A stretch of DNA of 27,169 bases from DASRHK01 sp035650495 (lineage in GTDB: Bacteria; Pseudomonadota; Gammaproteobacteria; Nevskiales; Nevskiaceae), in the NCBI GenBank assembly GCA_035650495.1, contig DASRHK010000060.1, positions 1 through 27,169 on the forward strand, in the 5' to 3' direction. Made by a program: the position numbers and the translations under genes. A model generated the notes under the pieces. The model had not been told where the DNA came from, did not search any database, and worked only from the letters and a program-made list of their open reading frames with translations. Below are positions 22,330 through 27,169 of the stretch, in pieces (the stretch's first letter is position 1; each line of letters opens with the position of its first letter).

Positions 22330-23738
22330 GCCGCTTTCCTTCTCTTCTTGGCACTGCCGTTCAGGACGTCCTCGAGCTCATCGACCGCTTCGCCGGTGTA
22401 CACCGCGAGTCGCTGAACATGCGGCAGCGACGTGCGGCATGCGGTGAAGCTCCAGTTGATGCGATCGGCGTACGACAGCACGGTGATGTTGAGCGCCTGG
22501 CCGTCGAAGATGAGCGAGACGGGATACACCGCTTCCATCTCGGCGCCGTTGAAGTAGAGCGGATTCTTCGGGCCGGGCACGTTGGAGACGACGGTGTTGA
22601 ACATCGGCCGCTTGATGTTGATGCGACCGGTGAGCTGGCCGACCATGAACGGCAGCATGATCAGCGTCGTGTAATGCGTGATCGCGGCGCGCGGCATGCT
22701 TTGCAGATGCTCCTTGCCGCGCACGGTCGATTGCTTGATCACTTCGAGGCGCTCGCGCACGTCGGGAACGTCGGTCGCGAGCGACGCGAGCATCGTCGAG
22801 ATCGCGTTGCCGGCGCCTTCGCCGTCATCCTTCGGGCGCACCGACACCGGCAGATTCGCGATCAGCGGCTTCTCCGGCAGCGCGTTCATCTCCGACAGAT
22901 AACGGCGCAGCGCGCCGCCGCAGATCGCGAGCACGATGTCGTTCAAAGTGCAGTCACCGAGCTGCGCGAGCTTCTTGTAGCGCGCGAGGTCGTGGCTCTG
23001 CGTCGCCACGCGCCGCTGCGCGGTGACGCGCGTGTTGAGGATCGACGGCGGCGAGGTGTACGGCGCGACCAGTCCCTCCTCGCCCTTCTTCTTGCGCACG
23101 GCGCGCATGATCCGCAGCGCGCGGATCGCGCTCGGCAGCCCGCCGAACTGCTCGCGCATCTGCTCGAGCGGCGACACCGGCATGCGCTCGGCGCGCGGTA
23201 CTTTGGGCACCGGTCGCGACCACGGCGGCGGCACCTCCTCGAAATTCGGGTCTTCGGACAGCGTCGACTGGATGATGCGCACCGCGGCCATGCCGTCGAG
23301 CAGCGAGTGATGCGCCTTGATGTAGAGCGCGAAGCGTCCCGCGCCGTCCTTGGTGGGCTCCAGACCCTCGATGACGTGGCATTCCCACAGCGGTTTGGTC
23401 TTGTCGAGCGCGATCGAGTGCAGGCGCGAGATCAGCACGCCGAGCTCGCGCTCGCCGCCCGGCGCCGGCAGCGCCGAGTGGCGCAGGTGGTAATCGATGT
23501 CGACGTCGCGGACGGTTTCCCATGCTGGCGCGAGCTTGGCCATCGCGCCGCGGGCGAGCCGGTAATTGAACGGCGGCGTCGACACCGGGAAGCTGCGCAG
23601 GTAGGCGACGAACTTCTGCATGAAGTCCGACGGCGCGTTCTTCGGCAGCCGGAAGATCTGCAGCCCGGCCACCTGCATCGCGGTTTCCGGCGACTCGACC
23701 AGCAGCCAGGACGCGTCCAGCATGTTGAGCCGTCGCAT
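22326..23738 (-). CDS. Wax ester synthase/diacylglycerol acyltransferase (WS/DGAT)
   Basis: This 470-residue acyltransferase joins acyl-CoA to fatty alcohols or diacylglycerol to make wax esters or triacylglycerol, working at the inner face of the membrane. Family motifs are 'MLDASWLLVESPETAMQV' near the start, PLWE (116-119), the catalytic HHSLLDG (143-149), and SNVPGP near 390 with the adjacent conserved Asn. The tail is lysine- and arginine-rich (KKRRKAA). ATG 23738 has an AGGGGGAA ribosome site. It is the first gene of an overlapping unit with the haloalkane dehalogenase and receiver genes, and is divergent from an aldehyde dehydrogenase. Confidence 0.95.
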   Translation of the reverse strand: MRRLNMLDASWLLVESPETAMQVAGLQIFRLPKNAPSDFMQKFVAYLRSFPVSTPPFNYRLARGAMAKLAPAWETVRDVDIDYHLRHSALPAPGGERELGVLISRLHSIALDKTKPLWECHVIEGLEPTKDGAGRFALYIKAHHSLLDGMAAVRIIQSTLSEDPNFEEVPPPWSRPVPKVPRAERMPVSPLEQMREQFGGLPSAIRALRIMRAVRKKKGEEGLVAPYTSPPSILNTRVTAQRRVATQSHDLARYKKLAQLGDCTLNDIVLAICGGALRRYLSEMNALPEKPLIANLPVSVRPKDDGEGAGNAISTMLASLATDVPDVRERLEVIKQSTVRGKEHLQSMPRAAITHYTTLIMLPFMVGQLTGRINIKRPMFNTVVSNVPGPKNPLYFNGAEMEAVYPVSLIFDGQALNITVLSYADRINWSFTACRTSLPHVQRLAVYTGEAVDELEDVLNGSAKKRRKAA

Positions 23739-23772
23739 CGTGTTCCCCCTGTCGTTTTCCGTGCCCTAGAGG

Positions 23773-23803
23773 ATGACAGATCGCGGCGGCCCGGGCGTAT
23801 ACT
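23773..23803 (+). promoter_or_regulatory. Candidate promoter of the aldehyde dehydrogenase gene
   Basis: In the 103-nt divergent gap, ATGACA (23773-23778) and TATACT (23798-23803) match sigma-70 -35 and -10 boxes at five and five of six positions. They are 19 nt apart, slightly long. The -10 box ends 38 nt before the ATG at 23842. Confidence 0.4.
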
Positions 23804-23841
23804 CGACCGCTCGTTCAATAGGCCATCGCAGGGATCCCGCC

Positions 23842-25290
23842 ATGAACACCGCCGTCTCCCTCTTCCCGACCCAGCAAGCCAGCGCCAGCGAAGCCGAGAT
23901 CAAGCGCGTCTTCGACAAGCAGCGCGGCACCATGCTGCGCCTGCGCACTTCCACGGCCGACGAGCGCATCGCCAAGATCAAGCGGCTGAAGGCCGCGGTG
24001 CTGGCACACGCCGATTCGCTCTACGAAGCGGCCGACAAGGATTTCAAGAAGCCGCCGGCGGAAGTCGACGGCACCGAGATCATGCCGGTGGTGGCCGACG
24101 CCAACGAAGTCTGCCGGCACTTGAAGAAGTGGATGAAGCCCAAGGGCGTGTGGCCGACCATGATCATGGGCGGCACGTCGAGCTGGATCCAGCACGAGCC
24201 GCTCGGCCGCACGCTGATCATCTCGCCCTGGAATTACCCGATCAATCTCACCTTCGGGCCGCTGGTCTACGCGATCGGCGCCGGCAACACCGCGATCCTG
24301 AAACCGTCCGAGATGACGCCGAACATGACGGGCTGGATGGTGAAGGTGATCCGCGAAGTCTTCTCGGAAGACGAGGTCGCAATCTTCGAAGGCGACGCAT
24401 CGGTTTCGACGACGCTGCTGTCGCTGCCGTTCGATCACACCTTCTTCACCGGCTCGCCCGCGGTCGGCAAGGTCGTCATGACGGCGGCGGCGAAGCATCT
24501 CACCAAGGTGACCCTCGAGCTCGGCGGCAAGTCGCCGACGATCGTCGACGAAACCGCGAACCTCGATCTCGCCGCGCAAGTCCTCGCGTGGGGCAAGTTC
24601 GCCAACAACGGACAGACCTGTATCGCGCCCGACTACGTCTACGTGCACGCATCGGTGAAGGACGCGTTCGTGCAGAAATTCGTCGACGTGCTGAAGAAGT
24701 CCTACGGCAACACGCCCCAGGAACAGCTCAATTCACCGAACCTCGCGCGCATCGTCAACGAGCGCCACACCAAGCGCGTCGCGGCGCTGCTCACCGACGC
24801 CAAGCAGCGCGGTGCCAAGGTGATCTGCGGCGACATGGTCAGCGAGAAGGACCACTACGTCGCGCCGACGCTGATCGAGAACATCCCGGCGGAAGCGAAG
24901 ATCATGGAGGAAGAGATCTTCGGGCCGCTGCTGCCGATCCTCACCTACACCGATCTCGATGCCGTCCTGAAGCACGTCAACGACAATCCCAAGCCGCTGG
25001 CGCTCTACATCTGGAGCAAGAACGAGTCGAACATCCAGAAGATCCTCAAGAACACGTCGGCGGGCGGCACCTGCATCAACCACTGCCTCGTGCACTTCCT
25101 CCACGGCAACCTGCCGTTCGGCGGCGTGAACAACTCGGGTCTCGGGTCGAGCCACGGTTACTTCGGCTTCCGCGCGTTCTCGCATGAGCGTGCGGTTCTG
25201 CGAACCAGGATCATGCTGGCGAAGATGCTGTTCCCGCCGTACACGAAGCTCACGCGCACGATGTCGCGGATCATGATGAAGCTGACCTGA
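23842..25290 (+). CDS. Class 3-type aldehyde dehydrogenase
   Basis: This 482-residue NAD(P)+-dependent enzyme oxidises aldehydes to acids, probably medium or long chain. Catalytic features are Asn131 in SPWNYP, Glu226 in TLELGGKSP, and the nucleophile Cys260 in NNGQTC. The cofactor region has FTGSPAVGK (202-210). Like fatty-aldehyde dehydrogenases it has a short N-terminus and a C-terminal extension of about 40 residues rich in Met, Leu and Arg that may lie on the membrane. It is divergent from the wax ester synthase gene, with which it could share fatty aldehyde/alcohol metabolism. It ends at a strong terminator. ATG 23842 follows AGGGA. Confidence 0.95.
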   Translation: MNTAVSLFPTQQASASEAEIKRVFDKQRGTMLRLRTSTADERIAKIKRLKAAVLAHADSLYEAADKDFKKPPAEVDGTEIMPVVADANEVCRHLKKWMKPKGVWPTMIMGGTSSWIQHEPLGRTLIISPWNYPINLTFGPLVYAIGAGNTAILKPSEMTPNMTGWMVKVIREVFSEDEVAIFEGDASVSTTLLSLPFDHTFFTGSPAVGKVVMTAAAKHLTKVTLELGGKSPTIVDETANLDLAAQVLAWGKFANNGQTCIAPDYVYVHASVKDAFVQKFVDVLKKSYGNTPQEQLNSPNLARIVNERHTKRVAALLTDAKQRGAKVICGDMVSEKDHYVAPTLIENIPAEAKIMEEEIFGPLLPILTYTDLDAVLKHVNDNPKPLALYIWSKNESNIQKILKNTSAGGTCINHCLVHFLHGNLPFGGVNNSGLGSSHGYFGFRAFSHERAVLRTRIMLAKMLFPPYTKLTRTMSRIMMKLT

Positions 25291-25308
25291 GCGAGTCGCG
25301 TCAAAGAA

Positions 25309-25340
25309 AAAGCCCCGCGATGAGCGGGGCTTTATTTTTG
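25309..25340. terminator. Bidirectional rho-independent terminator
   Basis: A 10-bp stem, AAAGCCCCGC (25309-25318) with GCGGGGCTTT (25324-25333), has a 5-nt loop and is followed by ATTTTT on the plus strand. On the minus strand the stem ends in a T-rich run (TTTTTCTTT). It serves both the aldehyde dehydrogenase and the RES gene; the RES TAA stop (25334-25332) lies at the base of the stem. Confidence 0.92.
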
Positions 25341-26006
25341 CAAGGTCATTTCGAGCACATGTTCGATCGAGCGACCGTTCCACGCGTATTGAAAATGCTT
25401 GTGCTGTACATGGCGGCTCACAATGTCCGGGAAGAACGCGGCGACGCAATGCGCGCCTGACTTGCGCACGGAGCGGTACACCAAAGCATCAACATTCGCA
25501 TTTCGGGCGCGCAGACCAAATTCTCGACTTGCCACATAGCTATCTGGATCATGCTCAGCGTCATACCCGACTCGGATGTCACAAGCCCGCTTCGTTGCGA
25601 TCTGGACGACATAGCTGCGCATCTCGACATTGATCGGCGCTTCTTTGGTGGCCATCAAGAACCGTGCAGAGTGGTGCTTCGTCTCCTCGATTGCAGCTTC
25701 AAGCTCGCTCGCGGCATAAAGAACGCCGAACTGACCGTCCGAAAAGCGCGATTCGCGCGGATGCGTGAACGCCGCCATGATCGGTGATGTCCCAGGACCG
25801 GCGATGCGACGTGTCCGCGGTACCAGTTGCAGTTGCCCGACTTCCTCTCGCAACCGGTCATTCGTCAGAGCTTCGATCGCGAAAACTTGGTCCAAGTCCG
25901 CTGGGTCAGCGACTCGGTCGAAAAGGCCGACCGGCGGGTAGCGGCTGGGGATGACCCGGAAGCCAGGTTCAAGGCTGTACGCACTGAGCTCCGGTAGATC
26001 GGCCAT
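25332..26006 (-). CDS. RES-domain toxin (NAD+ phosphorylase-type)
   Basis: This 224-residue protein has the RES-domain pattern. Arg residues in FRVIPSRYPP (17-25) are followed by 'GQFGVLYAASELEAAIEET' with the conserved Glu (about 107-108), and 'ALVYRSVRKSGAHCVAAFFP' with the conserved Ser179. RES toxins such as MbcT and Res deplete NAD+ in the cytoplasm, halting growth until neutralised by the Xre/MbcA/ParS antitoxin. That partner is encoded immediately upstream with a 2-nt gap. The region is visibly less GC-rich than the flanks, with mixed codon use, suggesting acquisition by transfer. ATG 26006 is preceded by GAGG. Confidence 0.9.
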   Translation of the reverse strand: MADLPELSAYSLEPGFRVIPSRYPPVGLFDRVADPADLDQVFAIEALTNDRLREEVGQLQLVPRTRRIAGPGTSPIMAAFTHPRESRFSDGQFGVLYAASELEAAIEETKHHSARFLMATKEAPINVEMRSYVVQIATKRACDIRVGYDAEHDPDSYVASREFGLRARNANVDALVYRSVRKSGAHCVAAFFPDIVSRHVQHKHFQYAWNGRSIEHVLEMTLQK

Positions 26007-26008
26007 CG

Positions 26009-26404
26009 CTAACCACCTCGTTGACCGTCCAGATATGCGCGAACGACGTAGAGATCGCTCACGTTCCCCGAGAGCATGCGATCGAGCGCTGACCGCCCCC
26101 CAAATTGAGGCGCTGTGTTTTCCTTGCGGACCCATGCATCGGCTGCTTCAGCCCGCGGCAGCAAGATCTGGAGCGCCTTGTAAATGCCGATCACATAACT
26201 GATGCGTTCGAGGACATCCCGGCTCAGGGCGCCATCCTTTTCCTTCTTCCAGTGGAAGAAGGTGGATGGAGCAGGATTGCCGAGTATCACGCGTTCTTCC
26301 TTGGGCCTAAGTCCCCAAGCTTCTGAAATCCTGAAGAACGTGCGGAGAGCGGCGCCGCCGGCCCTCTTAGGGTCTATCGCTGGAGTCGGGGCTACGAGAG
26401 CCAT
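26009..26404 (-). CDS. MbcA/ParS/Xre-type antitoxin
   Basis: This 131-residue partner of the RES toxin has an N-terminal Xre-like helical DNA-binding region (about 15-60, 'AALRTFFRISEAWGL' and 'PAPSTFFHWKKEKDG'). The C-terminal toxin-binding domain (about 65-131) has 'LERISYVIGIYKALQILLP', 'AWVRKENTAPQFGGRSALDRML' and 'DLYVVRAYLDGQRGG', which match the MbcA/ParS/Xre C-terminal domain. ATG 26404 has AGGAG 6 nt upstream. An operator palindrome overlaps its promoter, as expected for antitoxin autorepression. Confidence 0.9.
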   Translation of the reverse strand: MALVAPTPAIDPKRAGGAALRTFFRISEAWGLRPKEERVILGNPAPSTFFHWKKEKDGALSRDVLERISYVIGIYKALQILLPRAEAADAWVRKENTAPQFGGRSALDRMLSGNVSDLYVVRAYLDGQRGG

Positions 26405-26415
26405 TGCAAACTCCT

Positions 26416-26461
26416 GTATTGGATAATTTATAGATAATACTCCAATACGAGATTCGGTCAA
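26416..26461 (-). promoter_or_regulatory. Promoter and operator of the RES/Xre toxin-antitoxin operon
   Basis: On the minus strand TTGACC (26461-26456), a 16-nt spacer and TATTAT (26439-26434) form a good sigma-70 promoter. A perfect 8-bp inverted repeat, GTATTGGA (26416-26423) and TCCAATAC (26441-26448), has arms on either side of the -10 box with a 17-nt AT-rich centre. A repressor bound there would block the -10 and start point. The operator ends 11 nt upstream of the antitoxin ATG. Confidence 0.75.
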
Positions 26462-26480
26462 CTGGGCGCCAGGCATCAAG

Positions 26481-26508
26481 AAAAGCCCCGGCAAGGCGGG
26501 GCTTTTTT
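26481..26508. terminator. Rho-independent terminator
   Basis: The stem arms AAAGCCCCG (26482-26490) and CGGGGCTTT (26497-26505) have a 6-nt loop and are followed by T on the plus strand. Reading on the minus strand the hairpin is followed by TTTTCTT. It lies about 30 nt after the stop of the acyl-CoA dehydrogenase and probably ends that transcript before the toxin-antitoxin promoter. The arms are nearly identical to those of the terminator at 25309-25333. Confidence 0.88.
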
Positions 26509-26535
26509 GTCGCCCGGAAGGGCGGCCCACGGACC

Positions 26536-27169
26536 TCAGGCGGCTTGTCCGCGCCGCGCCGCCAAATCCACCAGCGCCGCATTGCGATCCGCCGCGAAGT
26601 CGCCTGCGATGTACGCCTTGCTGAAATGGTCCGTCTGGATCACGTCGAAGCGGACCTTGTCGAACTCGGCGGCGAGATCGGCTTCCTCGCGTGTGAGCAG
26701 GTTGCGATTCACCGCATCCTTCAGCCGCGTCGCGATGTCATCGCCGGCGAGCTCGCCCTTCGCGGCGAGCTTGAAATACTTCACGTACGCCGGCTCCGCC
26801 TTCTGCGCGAGCTCGAACGCGTTCTCGAAGCGGCCGATCGGATCGCGCGGCCCGCCGTTCTTGAACACGAGCCAGGTGATGCGATCGCGCAGCTCGCTCT
26901 CTTCCATCATCACGTCGGCGATGCGCTGGTTGAGACGATCGGAGACCGGCTTGTACGGATTGCCGAGCGGGAACACGACGAACTTGAGGAACGATCCGAC
27001 CGCGCCGATCGGGAAGTTGTCGAAGAAGCCTTCGAACGCCTTGCCGATCTCGTACAGGGCGTTGTCGAGCGCCCAGCGCGCGTGCAGCGTCTCTTCCTTG
27101 CTCTTCGGGCCTTCGAGGTAGAACTTGGCGACCGCGGAAGCGATGTAGAGCTGCGAGAGAACGTCGCCG
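26536..27169 (-). CDS. FadE-like acyl-CoA dehydrogenase, C-terminal part (N-terminus off the right edge)
   Basis: The open frame enters from the right edge and gives 210 complete codons before the stop (first full codon at 27168), so no start is in the window. The sequence 'GDVLSQLYIASAVAKFYLEG' followed by 'ARWALDNALYEIGKAFEGFFDNFP', then FPLGNPYKPVSDRLNQ and 'VIQTDHFSKAY' near the end, matches the C-terminal extension (DUF1974-type) of FadE. FadE is the large acyl-CoA dehydrogenase of about 800 residues that starts fatty-acid beta-oxidation. The catalytic flavin domain would lie outside. The Met at 26976 is internal. Confidence 0.85.
   Translation of the reverse strand, partial: GDVLSQLYIASAVAKFYLEGPKSKEETLHARWALDNALYEIGKAFEGFFDNFPIGAVGSFLKFVVFPLGNPYKPVSDRLNQRIADVMMEESELRDRITWLVFKNGGPRDPIGRFENAFELAQKAEPAYVKYFKLAAKGELAGDDIATRLKDAVNRNLLTREEADLAAEFDKVRFDVIQTDHFSKAYIAGDFAADRNAALVDLAARRGQAA

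Noticed and set aside
22419..25187. A 922-codon open frame on the plus strand.
   Set aside because: It runs antisense to the wax ester synthase and then out of frame through the aldehyde dehydrogenase. Its product is a low-complexity Arg/His/Asp-rich string typical of GC-rich shadow frames.
25332..26508. A complete mobile element around the toxin-antitoxin pair.
   Set aside because: No transposase, integrase, tRNA attachment site or target duplication was found; only the two terminator hairpins are shared.

Overview
The window is dense, GC-rich chromosomal DNA, nearly gap-free, and looks like a free-living gammaproteobacterium. The block dapF-DUF484-xerC next to hslV-hslU, with rpoZ close by, is a classic gammaproteobacterial arrangement. 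The surrounding lipid and xenobiotic genes (cytochrome P450, wax ester synthase/DGAT, haloalkane dehalogenase, class 3 aldehyde dehydrogenase, FadE-type acyl-CoA dehydrogenase) recall Nevskiales/Steroidobacterales-like lineages. That placement is inference. No rRNA, tRNA, phage, IS element or CRISPR array was seen.

Layout. 1-527 (-): 5' part of a secreted protein that runs off the left edge. 719-4303 (+): a translationally coupled TRAP transporter operon (small permease, large permease, TakP-like binding protein) ending in a YcxB-like membrane protein. 4279-6619 (-): mgtE-like Mg2+ transporter, TauE/SafE permease and hotdog thioesterase, all overlapping. 6689-8135 (+): GST and alpha/beta hydrolase. 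8344-9014 (+): a small four-cysteine protein and rpoZ. 9028-14415 (-): housekeeping block of outer-membrane protein, dapF, DUF484, xerC, hslV, hslU, with a heat-shock-like promoter before hslV. 14458-14859 (+): GFA-family protein. 14866-17293 (-): tetR, DUF2834 membrane protein and P450, each overlapping the next by 4 nt, with an AT-rich palindrome upstream. 17362-20951 (-): a lipoprotein metal-dependent hydrolase and a polytopic membrane protein, separated by a dispersed palindromic repeat that supplies the membrane protein's start codon. 21033-23738 (-): wax ester synthase, haloalkane dehalogenase and a stand-alone receiver domain, all overlapping. 23842-25290 (+): divergent class 3 aldehyde dehydrogenase. 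25332-26404 (-): a RES/Xre toxin-antitoxin pair with its own promoter and operator, bracketed by two near-identical hairpin terminators. 26536-27169 (-): C-terminal part of a FadE-like acyl-CoA dehydrogenase.

The right half reads as a lipid/hydrophobic-substrate neighbourhood. P450 hydroxylation, dehalogenation, aldehyde oxidation, acyl-CoA dehydrogenation and wax ester/triacylglycerol synthesis could act on related long-chain substrates. No complete undescribed system can be proven from the sequence. The most unusual points are a diaminopimelate epimerase with Ser in place of one catalytic Cys, a receiver domain coupled to the dehalogenase and wax synthase, the tetR-DUF2834-P450 unit, the repeat-borne start codon, and the terminator-bracketed toxin-antitoxin cassette.
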